Origin: Allomyces macrogynus ATCC 38327
Taxonomy: Eukaryota > Blastocladiomycota > Blastocladiomycetes > Blastocladiales > Blastocladiaceae
NCBI GenBank assembly: GCA_000151295.1
Contig: GG745352.1
Coordinates: forward strand, 329,331-393,330
Direction of reading: 5' to 3'
DNA: 64,000 nt
The stretch's first letter is position 1. Each line of letters starts with the position of its first letter. Shown piece by piece: positions 43,668 to 55,450 of the stretch. The notes below the pieces were generated by a model that had not been told where the DNA came from, ran no database searches, and saw only the letters and a list, made by a program, of their open reading frames with translations. A program made the position numbers and the translations under genes.

Positions 43668-46640
43668 ATGAGCGACAAGTTTCCGAAGCTCTCTGCTCAG
43701 CCGCTCGAGACGCTGCCGGCCCTTGTCCTCGATCGCATCGTGAATGCTCTCGATGTCACCGTTCAGCGTGTCAAACATGCTGTACTCCACTTGGCTCTTG
43801 CCGCCCGCCCTCTACGCGCCGTGCCCACGTGCCTTGATTCTCGCTCGACGATCCAACATTACAATGAAGCATCAAATCTTTGGAGATCCCAGGTTGACTC
43901 CCGAATCTGCTTGAGTGGACGAAGCCTTGATTGGCGACTTGGTCTGTTACTTTCGTTTGGACGAGAGCTGCACCGACCATGAATCCAATGAACACTTGTG
44001 CCTCGTACTACTGCCTCGAAATCATGACCGCGCGCTCATACCTTGTGGACACAATGGCATGGTCACCTCGAGTCAAGGTCACTTGGGGCTGGTGCTGTGC
44101 GCCCAACATTGTCTCTCGCTATACCTTTGTTTTGGCTGCAGTGGAATGATCAGCTTGAGGGAGCACACACCATGATGTTGCTTCGTCTGGTGTTCATTTC
44201 TGTGGTGCACCTGTACTCAAGCAATGTGGTGCGAGTTCCAGCTACTCAGCATGCTCTCATCAACGCAATGGCGTTCGCACAGTGTACAACGCAGCTAGCA
44301 GGCATGCCAAAGCTGTCATGACATGACAGCACCAAAACACAGAGGGGTCACACAGCAGTCAGCAACCAAATTCGCGCAGCAACACGTTTGCTTGCTGAGG
44401 GCAATGCAGTGGCACCAAATTGCTCAAACGGGCCAGGCGAACCTCTGTCAGAAGCGACTATCCAGATTGCTCATGAATGTATTGAAGTTGGCAAGTTCAG
44501 GGCTTGCTTGCAACATTTCCCATCTTTGGCATCATTCAGGCCTGCATCTGTGTCAGCTGCTGCCCATGCCACATGGAATGTTGTCTTCTTGGAGCGTGAG
44601 CCATTTTGAAAGCTCCATTCGATGCAGTTAGATCTCCGAGATCTGGTTGGGTGGATTACTGGCAGCGGCTTGCTGTGAGATGGGTAGCATGAGCAGGTAA
44701 ATTGCTGTTGCTGATTCTGAGTCGCCACCCATGCTGACTGGAATGTTGTCCTATGGCTCGCCACGGTCGTGAGTGGTTTTGCTGCCGATTGCTGCTTCAC
44801 AGCTGCCAGACTGCTGCCAATTGCTGCTTCACAGCTGCTGGCAGGCGTGAGGAAGCCATGTAGTGCCAAAGCAGCAGTGACGTGGTAGCCACAGGGCGTA
44901 ATTTCCCGCTCTGAGCCTCACCCTCACTGCTCCATCATTGTACGCGCCGTGTCTCTATGCCCTCATTCGGGCGCGCCGTCCCCTGCGGTGGTTGCAGCAG
45001 ACCACCTAGGAGCTCTCTGGTGGAACGGACATCTCCGTTCTGATGCAGACGATTGGTGATCTCATCTATGTGGAGCGCATCGACGGAATGCGGCGCTTGT
45101 GTTTTGTGCTTCTGCCTTTTGCTGGTGACCGTGCTGTTGCCGACTTTCCTCGCGCTTGAGATCGTACTATGTTCATAATGTTTTCGCCGACCCGCTGGGA
45201 GGACTCAGAAGTCCAAGGATTGATTCGCTGGACTGTAGTCCCCATCGTGTTGCACCAGTTGCGGCATGGCATTGTTGAGAATGATCGTTGCATGCCCGAT
45301 CCCATCCTCGCCATTCCACCACGGTGCCTCTTTCTGGGCTTGATTGGAGCCATGGATTGGGACCAATACGCTCTTACACCATCGATCCTCGACTTGACCC
45401 TGGAGCTCACAGGTCTCCCAAAGTCGCATAAACGGACGCAGATCTCCTTGTCTCACTTTCCGCCGTACTTGCGCAAACTGGCCCTGATCAATATGCTTGA
45501 GATTGGGTGTAAGACATCGGGTCCAAAGCCGACGCAGGTGCTGCGGGACCTGTTCTGTCAAGTCCCCTTAAAGTTGGTCTCGCTCATAATTGCCGACTCT
45601 GCCGCTGCCAAAGCGCTCCCAGAACATTTTGCGGCTCCGCTCGCCAAACTGTTGCACCGTCTACCCGCCTTGACATCGTGCGTGCTCAAATCAACGATTC
45701 CGGGCATGGGAGTGATTTCGAACGCTCTGCCGCGCACCAGGTTTCGTGATCTGACGCTCGAGACCCACAGGCGGGTTTGCGACTTTGTCGGTTCATGCTT
45801 GGCCCTGGTGCAAAGCTTCCCGACGACCGTTCACTCCCTCACGGTGTCCATCATTGAATGGGAGAACGAGGAAGAAGAGGGAGACATGAGTGTGGAGTGT
45901 AAGGAGGCAATCATGGCCCGAGGCATTCGGGCCACGCACTCCCTCACAATCGAGAACGTGATTCAATGGACAGAAAAGATGTTTGCGCAGGTGCCGCTAG
46001 CTCAGAAGCTACAGCAGCTGACGATTCTCGATTGCGGGCGTGGCGCTGATGCGTCGCGTATGTTCGAGCGTCTTCCCTCCTCGCTTGAACTGCTCCATCT
46101 GTCCAAATGTGCGCTTGGGGCTGCCCAGGCCAAAGCTGTGATGACGCTGAGACGTCAATTGCCGCCAATTCTGTCCGTGCTCCGCTTGTGCGGTGTGGGC
46201 TATACGCGCTCTGGAACTTGAGGAACTGGGCGGCCACACTTCGCGAACTCGACCTGTAGCATAACAACCTCGAAAGTGGACCGTGTCAGCTAACTGAGGG
46301 CCTCCGCGTTGTTCGGCTGTGCGGCAACAAAAGTATATTCGACAAGAACGTGGTCATGCGGGTCCCGTACTTGCAGAAAACGCTGCGCAAACTGGACGTG
46401 CGGAATACGATGATTGACCACAAGTTTGCCCTGACGTTGCTTGACCGGATGCCGGACCGATCCCCTGGACGACGTTTGTGCCTGTTACTTGCCAAAATGC
46501 CGTTGGCCGAATATACCCGCAGGTCCGTGGAGCGGAAGCTCATGGCCAAGTTCGACCTGTGGTGGTCGTGAAGCGCTTGGAAGATGTCGGTGTTTGCGAG
46601 CCGTGCAGAGGCTGCTGGGAGGAGCGGAAGCGCCAATCGA
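43668..46640 (+). pseudogene. Broken F-box/LRR-like gene, possibly split by an insertion
   Basis: An F-box-like start (MSDKFPKLSAQ, LETLPALVLDRIVNALDV) opens at 43668 and loses similarity by about 43850. The matching continuation reappears at 44941 (YAPCLYALIRARRPLRW) and runs to about 46570 as an LRR-like protein (LRKLALINMLEIG, LKLVSLIIADSAA, LPSSLELLHLSKCALG, LRKLDVRNTMIDHKFAL). That part contains two in-frame stops (TAG at about 45007, TGA at about 45157), a frameshift near 46210 and another stop (DL-stop-HNNLES, about 46257). The words TACGCGCCGTG...ATTC occur at both edges of the intervening 1.1 kb (43815 and 44941). This is either an insertion with a diverged duplication or two adjacent family fragments. 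The longest intact piece is 45169-46221. Confidence 0.65.
43900..44330 (+). repeat. Dispersed repeat, copy 1
   Basis: The core at about 44070-44150 resembles 62510-62590: both encode HL.L.L.AQHCL.L.LC..CSG when translated on the plus strand, at roughly 70 percent base identity by eye. The repeat lies within the 1.1 kb that splits the F-box/LRR-like relic. Limits are approximate. Confidence 0.5.
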
Positions 46641-47308
46641 AGCGTTGAGAGTTTAAATCATCGCCATCCTGCTTTGTGTGAGCACATGCCAGGTTGGAAG
46701 CGACTTAAGCTGTCATGAGGCGAGCAAATGGTGAGTCTCACTAGCATTGATGGTAATCTTTCAAATGGGTGCGGCCCTCGCGGGATAATGGATCGTGAGA
46801 AGAAAAGTGATAGAGTCGGTCCCGCATTTGCCGACAACGCTGGCGAGCTTCATATTCGGTGGCTGTGAGCGGACTTGACTTTTGCTTCATTGAACCTACG
46901 GAGCGACGCAGCAACAGGCAAAGTGTCAATCTGTTCATGCATGTCCCCCATGAGCCGCCTGTTCATGCGGCTCGAAAAAGCGTGGTGATGCCAGATGCGA
47001 TGTTCTGGCACTTTTGTTCATGTTCTGTTTGGCCACCAAGAGCAACCTCAAGAAACGTTTTCCAATAAAGTCCTGCGATTAAAGACAAACACATTTTCCT
47101 ATTCGTCGTTCTGGAATCAACCCTCTCCACCGTATGCGCTGCTCGCGCGCGCGCACACCCTGAACACCCATCGACGACTCCGAGGGCGAAACATGCGCCG
47201 AAGACATGAAGAAACCGACTGCTTTTACGGCGCTGGACGCTTTTTCGCCGGGCCGCCATCCTCCTCGTCGGGGAATGGACGCTTGCCGCTACGCAAAACG
47301 GACAAACA
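46641..47308. other. Intergenic region between the F-box relic and MPE1
   Basis: Only short open frames are present, none with recognised similarity. The 3' end of MPE1 on the minus strand lies at its right border. Confidence 0.5.
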
Positions 47309-49330
47309 TTAGCCAAAGGCACCACCACGTCGCTGGACATCAAACAGGAGAAAGAAAAACACGCACGGATACATGGGCGGCCGCTGCCCGCTATTCGGCA
47401 AAGGCGGTCCACGATGCCCCCACGGACCCGGCGGCGGCGGCCCACCACCTTGCGGCATCATTTGCGGACGCCCCATCGGCGGCGCCATCGGCCGAAACCC
47501 GCCCATGCCCATGGGCGGCGGCATCATGGGGCGAGCCATACCCGCGGGCAGCGGCGGACCTGGCGGCATCGACGGACCTGGCGGCATCGGCATTTGAGGC
47601 CGTGGCGTGGCGCCAGCGGCAGTACCGGCCCCGGGCGGCGCACGGATCGTGATGCGAGACTCGAGCGACGACGGCGCGGCCTTGATCGTGACGGCCGACG
47701 TGACTTCAGTCGGCCGAGATTGTCGCAACTCGGCGTGCTTGCGCTGGAGGTAGTCGCGCACGTACTCGGTGATGCGCTGCCGCAGCACATAGTTGGGCGT
47801 CAGGTTGTCGGGCGCCGCGGGCGACTTGCACTCCGGGCATGTCAGGTGCAGCATGCCCTCGGAGGTCAAACTTGAGCGGATGCCTGCGAGTCGGGGAGAT
47901 ATGTGAGGAAAGGCGGAAAGAGACGACGCGCGGAAGAGAGAAGGGACACGAACATTCGTCGCAAAAGGCCGTGTGGCAGCAGCTGATCTCGACGGCTTCC
48001 TTGAGGATCTTGTCGCAGAGCGGGCACTGAAACTCCTTGCGCACGGGCACGCTGTCCATGACGGCTTCCTCGCTTGGCGCCGCGGTCGTCGTCTGTGCGA
48101 CAATCTTGTTCCACGCGGCCCTAATAAAAAGCAAACAAAGGTCAGTTTCCATGCGGGCTCCGCAACGTTGAGCATGTCGAAAACGTACTCGTTCGAGACA
48201 AACTTGACAATCTTGCCCTCGGGATTCATCATGACCGTCGATGCGTCGGCCGGGAACCCGCCCTGGCCCGACCCGGCGTCAATCTCCTGCAAGAAGCTCC
48301 TCGGGATACCCGTCGTGCGCTTGACCTTGGGCCGGTCGTAGTTGGTGTCGCCGTTGGTCGGGCAGTCCTGGATAAAGTGGCCCTTGATCCCGCACCGGTA
48401 GCACACGTAACCTGCGGGCGGCGCGCGACCCGGCATGCGGTTGTGGTGAGGGCCGCCCGGACCGCCTTGACCACCGCCACCACCACCACCGCCGCCACCG
48501 GGGCCACCGAACCCGGTGCGTTGGATGCGCCTCATGCTAAAATGCGAGCACGACGAACGGCGTCAGAGTCGCATCCACTTGGCCAAAAGAAATCGAGATA
48601 AACGAACCCGGCCATCTTTTCCTGCGTCGCCTGCCAGTAGCTCGACCCTTCCTGCATGATCGCGTTGATTCGGTCCTCCTCGTCCATTTCGCCGCCTTCC
48701 GGGCCATTATCGTCGCCGCCACCACCACCGAGACCCGGGATCCCGCCCGCACCACGTCCGCCGGGACCCAGACCGGGAATACCGGCGGGGCCGTTATTGC
48801 CAAACAGCGACTGACCGTGGTGAACAGGCACGAGCTCGGTCGTGCCCCTGGACCCGTACCGGCCCGGCAGACCGGCACCTGCTGGCGCATCGTTGGCCGG
48901 AATCGTCGGCACGCCCATATGCAGGTCGTCGGTTTTGTACTTGGCGGTCCCGGCCTCGATGCCGTTCTTCTTGGCATCCGGGACGGGGATACGGCGCACG
49001 ACAATGGACGAGTTGCGCGGAACAAGGGCCAGGTCGTCGCGGTACTCTGGCAGAAGGCAAACACGAGCCAAAGAGAATGAGCAACAAACGATCGTGCAAC
49101 AGAACAAATATATTGATTTTCTTGGCAAAAACGAAAGCATGCAAGCGGAAGTGTCGACACCCACCTTCCCCCGTCTCGGCGTTGGAGAGAATCAAGTCAA
49201 AGTCCTCGCCCTTGAGCTTCTTGAACCGCACAATTTCGCGCTTGAGGTCGAACGCCGACATGCCCATGCCATCGACGACGAGCGAGTCGTGCGCCTTGGC
49301 CGAGCGGAACTTGAAGTGAATGAACGACAT
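47309..49330 (-). CDS. MPE1: Mpe1/RBBP6: DWNN, zinc knuckle and RING-finger mRNA 3'-end processing factor
   Basis: Five exons, 49330-49165, 49046-48608, 48536-48189, 48120-47954, 47883-47309; all phases match (564 aa). The ubiquitin-like DWNN domain is at 1-75 (MSFIHFKFRSAKAHDSLVVDG, then NAETGEEYRDDLALVPRNSS, completed by splicing). A CCHC knuckle (CYRCGIKGHFIQDC) is at about 225, followed by GIPRSFL. The RING/U-box-like finger is at about 335-385 (CPLCDKILKEAV, CCHTAFCDEC, CPECKS). Mpe1 belongs to the cleavage and polyadenylation factor, binds the PAS and activates the Ysh1 endonuclease; RBBP6 is the human counterpart. Extra features are a poly-Gly stretch before the knuckle and a Pro/Met/Gly-rich tail. 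A further small intron near the last 25 codons is possible. Confidence 0.95.
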
Positions 49331-49709
49331 TGCTGGTTCGATGTTGGAGCTTGGTCAAGGTCTGGCTTGGGGTTGTTCAGCGGCGCGAGCGACTTGGCTC
49401 GCCGCTCAGATCTCCGGGCGAGAGACTTGCAGTCGTGTCGAGAATGATTTGCCGCAAGTGGCGCGTTGCCGTCGTTGGTGTACTCGAGCTGTTCGCTGGA
49501 GAGGAGGATGGGCTGTCAGAGAAAAGACTTCCAATGATGCTTCGGAAAGTGCAGGCGGGACTGACGTGGACGTTCTCCTTGTTCTATTCCTTGCCATGTC
49601 GCTACAGCCATTTGTGAACAACAGCACCTTTCATCTCCATGCTGCTCATGCTCGGCGACGTCCTGCAACATTGTGCAAATTGAACGATTCAACAACTGGG
49701 GGCAAGGCA
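49331..49709. promoter_or_regulatory. Putative bidirectional promoter, MPE1 and AP-3 mu
   Basis: The 379 bases between divergent start codons contain no other recognised gene. Confidence 0.45.
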
Positions 49710-51774
49710 ATGGACGCGATCATTATTGGCGGCGAAGGGTAACGGTCAAGAACACGCAAAATATCGGCCTGGCGCGGCAAACCAAGACCATCAACGACCC
49801 CGATATTTTATCTCATTTGGCAACACCGCACGCGACTAGGGGCGTCTTGTTTGAGCGCACCTTTCAAGCCGCTGTGGGCCCGCTCCCGACGGCCACGCTC
49901 CTCCGAGCCGCACAAGATCACCATGTCGGCAAGCCGGTTGCGAGCATCGCGGATTTGACCATGACCACGGCACCGTCGGGCATGGCCGCTGCGCGCGCAC
50001 CTGTTGCCGTATTGCGCCATGATTCCTCCGAGTGTTTGGTCGTGCACTGCCGAGTGCACGGGATGACCTGGTGTGTCGTGCGCGCGACGCGACCTGGCGT
50101 CACGGTCAGTGACGTGTTTGATCACCGTGCGTTTGGAGCTATCACAGTCGGGTGGAGAAGATGCGCGCCGAACGACTGACCTTGGCCGAATGTACTTGTT
50201 GTTGACAGATGCCGACATGTTTGTGGTCACGGCGACTCAGTTCCTCGCTGACTTCATCGACGTGCTGAGCCTCTACTGGGACTCGCTGACGCCAATCGTG
50301 GTCTCTAGCCAAGCCGTTTTGATTGGCCAGGTTCGTGTTTGGCCCCTCTCGGGTGATCAAGCTGTTCATCGTTTGACTGGTGTTCGGATTCTCTTCGCTT
50401 TAGATTCTCGACGAGATGGTGTGCAACGGGATCCCGACCCATATCCAGCGCAATCAGCTCACCGCCATCTTGCCTGTCCCGGATCTGCTGTCCCGCGTCG
50501 CTACCACAGTCATGGGCCAAGTCATGTACGCACTTATTTTCTCTTCACTCTGCTTTTCTCAACACCAAGAATCTCATCCGCGACATGCCGGCTGTAGCAC
50601 CCCGATGAACGGTCCGACGACCGCAAAGGCCTCAGCGCTCGCGCCCTGGCGTCGAGTGCACGTGAAGTACACAGTCAACGAAGTCTACCTCGACGTCGAA
50701 GAGTACGTCTCTGGCGTGCTCATGGACCCGCCGACCGCATTCCACCCTGGCGCACCATCGTCACCCCCTCCACCGCTGCACCATCTCCAAGTGCGCGGGT
50801 ACCTGCACTGCAACAGCAAGCTGTCAGGCACGCCCGAGCTGCACTTGCTTCTCAGCGGCGTCCTCCCTGGGACCCAAGTGGTCGCGCGGCACGAGTGCCT
50901 GACCGCGACGTCTGCCATGACCAAGGCCTCTGGCAGTCGGTACTCGCCGCGTCCCAAGTCGACCAAGACGGCCGACACGGCGTTCCCGACGGATATGTTG
51001 GTGATTCCACCAGACAGTAAGTCGACGCTGTTGCAGTACGCGTGGACGCCGCCACTCGCGTCGATCATGACAGGCTCGGGTCCCGGGCCGCATCACGACA
51101 AGTGGCTCACGGCCCAGGCCTCCCGTAACGCATCCACCGGCCGTGTCACGCTGCAAGTGACGCTGCCCACGTCGGCGCCTGTTGATTGGACCGCCGCCGA
51201 CCGGCTGCGGCTCGCCGTGCCCATCCCGCCGCGGTACACGGTCGCGACGCACAAGGCCTCGGTCGGTGTCACAAATGTGGCCAGCAATGGCGTCCTCGAG
51301 TGGCTCCCGACGGTCGCCGTGACGACGGGATCTTCGACTTCGGGGCCCGGTTCGACGCCAGCCACGGCCGCTGCGGGTGCGGCCGGTGCCGCGTCAGCTG
51401 CTCTCTCGAAACTCGCTGTCTCGGCCGCGTCGACGGCTGCACCGACCATCGCGCGCGGACTGAGCGCGGCTGCCTCAGGACTCGCGCAAGCGTCCACGTC
51501 GGCGTCGCGCACCGCGAGCGGGTCACGCGGACGTACCGGGCCCGCACCGTCGTTGACGTTATTCTTTGCGCCGAACGAGACGGATTCGACAGCGGCGGTC
51601 GGCTATGTTCCGTTCCATACGACCCTGTCGGTGTCGGGCGTGTTCATTGGGTCGACGGTCACGGGCGTGCGCGTGAACAAGGTCATGCTGCAGAACGAGG
51701 ATTACAAGTTTTATCAGGGCGTGCGGTGCTCGGCGATTCTCGAGTCGTTGGATGTGCGAGTGAGCTGTCCGTGA
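49710..51774 (+). CDS. APM3: AP-3 adaptor complex subunit mu
   Basis: Five exons, 49710-49738, 49840-50126, 50209-50330, 50404-50525, 50598-51774; phases close exactly (578 aa). The first exon encodes only MDAIIIGGE plus two bases. The longin-like N-terminus ends with the mu3-type ILDEMVCNGIPTHIQRNQL (compare LLEEMLDNGFPL in animals). The mu-homology domain begins APWRRVHVKYTVNEVYLDVEE. Further matches are CNSKLSGTPELHLLLSG and, near the end, VSGVFIGSTVTGVRVNKVM. AP-3 sorts cargo from Golgi or endosomes to the vacuole/lysosome; mu binds YxxPhi signals. An Ala/Ser/Thr-rich insertion of about 70 residues (about 420-490) is unusual for the family and lies between strands of the second subdomain. 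Confidence 0.9.
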
Positions 51775-51934
51775 CGGGAGCCCGCGCTCCTTGGTTTTGA
51801 AATACAGGCGCTCATGATCGTTTTGGCCCACACTGGTTTCGTGCTCAAAAAAAACTTTCAAACTCAAACTGTTTCAACCTATTTCGTACAATCACTAGCG
51901 ACGGCGAGCTACAACGACTGGAGTCTGGACAAAA

Positions 51935-53933
51935 TCACTCCACGACAATCTCCTGCGCCACAACAACCTCATCCTCTTCGCCCACGACTTCGGCCCCCGC
52001 CACCTTTTCCTCGTCGCCATTCTCCGCGGGTGCTTGCACGACCAGCTCAAACTCGCCCGCAATCGGGTAATGATCACTCCCCTCGACCGCATCCGGAATC
52101 GGTTGCGCATCCCGCACATTCGGCAACTGCAGCAACCGCACCGCGCGCGCATCCACACGCCGCGACGCGCGGCGATGCGCAGCACGCACGAACCCTGGCA
52201 CTGGCGGAATTCCCGCGACCAATGCCGTCCAGTCGCGCGGCACGTACCGGCGCGGATGCACCGACGCGTCGTCCCCGTGCCGCGCGCCGAGCCGCCCATG
52301 GAAGACAAAGTCAACCAAGTCCCGGGACTTGGTATGTGCCGAGGACACTCGGCCGTCGAGGTCAGCACCGCGGTACAGCGATTGCAAGTCGAACGGATGC
52401 GTCGCGTACCGCGGAACCACGTGCCGCGCGCCGCGTTTGCGAGTGCCGCCCGTGATGGATTCCACCGTGTGCCGTTCTTCCAGGTCGGTCGCGGTCAGGG
52501 ACTGCGCGAGTGTCGCGGCCGCGGATGCGGTAGGGCGCAGGTCGGCCGAGTTGGCTGACGAAGACCACCAGTTGACGGCGCGATCAAAATCGGCGCGCTG
52601 GCCAGCGAGTTCGTCGTCGGGCGCAGCCAAGTCGACGGCGCCCGACGCGACAAAGTGGTAAACGGCCGAGTGCGGCGCCGAATTGAAGTCGCCGCAGACA
52701 AACACAGGCACGTCGATCGGGTCCGTGTTGATGATCGACAAGTCCTCGCACTCGGCAGGCATCGCCTCGGCATCGAGCATCGCATGAATTCGCGTCAAGA
52801 GCGTGTGGATCTGGCCCACTTTGACGGCGCCGCGGCGTGGGTTGAACAAGATGTGCGTGTTGGCGACCATGAGCTGGATGCCCTGCTTGGGCAGGACGAG
52901 ACGCAGGATCATACCCACATTGTCGCGGTCGAGGAAGGTGCCGGCGTGGAAGTAGGTGACGGGCTCGGCCTGCACGCACGTGAGTCGGTCGGCGCGGTAG
53001 AAAGTGGCCACGCCGTCTTGGTGCGCGTCAGCGTTTTGCGTGCGCTGCTGGTAATGGTCTATGGGGAGATATCAGCTGTGAGTCCGATATGGCGAGAACG
53101 CTCTCAAATCCCAAAACAACGTACAATGGTACCCCAAGAAGAGCAGGTCCGGTGCAATGTCGCGGACCAGGTCCTTTTTGTGGATCTCCTGCAAGCAAAT
53201 CACGTCCGGATCGTGCTCTACAAAACAAACCGAGGTCAGGATCAAGTCGCGCCTTCAATTCTCGCAAAAAGCATCAGCATCAAAACATACCGCGCACCTG
53301 GCGCAAGATGCGCTGCCACCGTTGGTCCCACCGCAACAAGTCCATGGGCGCGTTCTTAGGGTACAAGTACCGGTTCTTGAACAGCAAATTGTCGGCCAGC
53401 ACGTTGTAGCTCATGACGCGGAGCGACGCCGCGATTGATCCACTTGCTGCTGTTGACGCAGAACTTCCATCCGCGTCATCCACGGGCGCCCATACCCGCT
53501 CGTGCGCCGCAACACCACCGCCTTGTATCGAGCCGCTCGAAGACCAGCGACCACGGCGGCTCGTGCTGCCACCACGACCGCCACCACCACTGCTTGATGG
53601 CAGACTCGCGCTCCATTCTCCGCGGCCACTCGACCGTGATCCACCACGAGATCCGCCGCGAGCTAAGCCAGTTGACGAGCGCAGGCTGTCGTGTACTGCT
53701 TGGTCGCCTTGGTCGTGTACCGAATTCGAGAAACCGGACATGACGGAGCTGGCGAGATCCTCCTTGACAGTCTGATATCCGTTGGTTCCGTGATGTTGAC
53801 GCTGCACCAACGCTGTTGCGGCAAGTCGGGAGATGTTGGCGAGCCTGTGGACCGAGTTTGCAGATCTGAACATTCGCTCCAACAGCATCAGCCGCCAATG
53901 CTCAAGTCGCCCACACATCAAAATGGATTGCAT
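51935..53933 (-). CDS. CCR4/Angel-type exonuclease-endonuclease-phosphatase (EEP) protein
   Basis: Three exons, 53933-53291, 53217-53125, 53058-51935, in phase, encode 619 aa. The N-terminal 190 residues are low complexity (GGSRGGSRSSGRG and similar). The EEP domain starts at LRVMSYNVLADNLL (Asn catalytic site). It continues with HDPDVICLQEIHKKDL (metal-binding Glu) and DGVATFYRADRL, and reaches VPVFVCGDFNSAPHSAVYHF and the terminal SDHYPI (catalytic His). This order is that of Angel, Ngl and Ccr4 proteins, which degrade poly(A) or RNA ends. There are no LRRs as in yeast Ccr4, so the Angel/Ngl branch fits better. The long insert between GDFNS and SDHYPI is species-specific. The Glu-rich C-terminus is unusual. 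It lies 101 bp upstream of the HPRT stop on the same strand. Confidence 0.88.
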
Positions 53934-54034
53934 TTTTCTTTTTCCATGTGAATCATCACGCAAATCTGGTACCCAATCCACGCGTCCGCCGGCAGGAGTG
54001 CTCCTGCCGCCGGCAACCCAGCGCCGTCAACGAC

Positions 54035-54838
54035 TCACGCGTACTTTTGCTTGCCCGTCTCGGAAATCACGCAAACGTGGTCGAGGTCGCGGAAAATTTC
54101 GTTGTAGTCGAGGCAGTACCCGACAATAAACTGGTCCGGGATCTCGACACCGACGTAGTCGGGAATGTATCCGACCGACTTGGGCGTGCGCTTGAGGAAG
54201 AGCGAAACGACACGCACCGACGCCGGCTGGTACTCGGCGAGCTTGGCGAGCAGTGCCGTCATGGTCGCGCCCGTGTCGATTATGTCTTCGACGAGCAGCA
54301 AGTGCTTGCCCTTGAGGTCGTGCAGCTCCTGCTCCGTGTAGGAAATGGTCACGTTGCCCGACGACTTGTCGCCCTCGTACGACTTGACCTTGATAAAGTC
54401 GAGCTGCATGGGCAGGTTCTGACCCGCCGCGTTGGTGCACTTCTTGAGCCGGTTGACGAGGTCTGGATGGGGGCGAAGCGTGGGGTTGTGAGGTCCGCGA
54501 GTCGTATTGGGTCGGAATGGTTGGAAAAGAGAGCGCACCAGCAAAGAACGCATGGCCGCCCTTGAGAATACAGCAGACGGCTACGAGAGTGAGAATTCGG
54601 CAGTGAGCTATGACCATGAGTCAAATTTCAACCAAAACGCAAGCGTACTCAGCGGGCCCTCAGTATCGGCCGCAATCTCATGCGCCAGCTTCTCGACGCG
54701 GTCCATGATCATGCCGTGCGGAATAAGCACGCGCTCGACATCGTCCTTGTAGTGGCTCGGAATCACAAAGTGACGGAGCGAGAAGCCGGGCTCCTCGTCG
54801 CCAATCACAATCCAGTTCTTGTTCTGGTCCGAGGCCAT
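54035..54838 (-). CDS. HPT1: Hypoxanthine-guanine phosphoribosyltransferase
   Basis: Three exons, 54838-54649, 54580-54539, 54462-54035, in phase, encode 219 aa, the family's usual length. The 42-bp middle exon is required to give LTVCCILKGGHAFFADLVNRL. Motifs: ILKGGHAF (pyrophosphate loop), DFIKVKSYEGD (flexible catalytic loop with the Ser-Tyr pair), LLVEDIIDTGATM (PRPP-binding motif) and the purine-binding VGYCLDYNE near the C-terminus. The enzyme salvages hypoxanthine and guanine to IMP and GMP in the cytosol. The start MASDQNKNW is the closest ATG to the domain; an upstream in-frame ATG at about 54986 (MANTGDLNS) could add 49 residues. Confidence 0.96.
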
Positions 54839-55450
54839 GGTTGCGCGGGAACTGGCGTCGAGTTGGCGGGGCGTACGGTCGACAGTGAGCGACACAGAGC
54901 GGGGCGAGAAGGTGCAAAAGGTGCGCAAGGCCACGCCCATTCCAGCCATGGACAGAATCGAATTCAAGTCACCAGTGTTGGCCATGGTTGGTGGTGGTTG
55001 TGCTTTTCGGGACCTTACCTTGCAGCGTGAGCGGGACGAGCGGGCGGACGGGAGCAGGAGCGTCTGCTGCCGGACCGGCTGGTTCCTGTTGATCAAGTGC
55101 ACTTGGGTTGTTGCTGGCCGAGGCGTTGGCCTGTTTGGGCTGCGATCAGAGCGAGCTGAAGGAGGTGGCTGGGGGAAAATGTTGCGAGCAACGCGCTCGC
55201 CTGACTTGACTGCCGCGGCCATCAACAGGCGTCTGCGCCACGACACTGCAAACACTCTTCTCCACTTCCACCCGACCTCCTCCAACTCTGCTCGATTCCG
55301 CTTCAAACGGCATCGGCATCAGCCTCACTCGCGTTGCAGTACCCGATACTTGGAGCACGGCACGACGCGGGACCGACTTGAGCCCGCCGTTGACCCGCAG
55401 CAACAAGAAGCACAGCTTCGATCGACCCGCTATACATCAAGTCGACAATC
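54839..55450. promoter_or_regulatory. Divergent intergenic region, HPRT and lipase
   Basis: The 612 bases lie between divergent starts. The minus strand stays open upstream of the HPRT start, which may reflect a longer N-terminus. No other gene was recognised. Confidence 0.4.

Noticed and set aside
49910..50110. Minus-strand open frames opposite AP-3 mu exon 2
   Set aside because: The plus-strand exon is fixed by matching splice phases on both sides and by mu3 similarity downstream.
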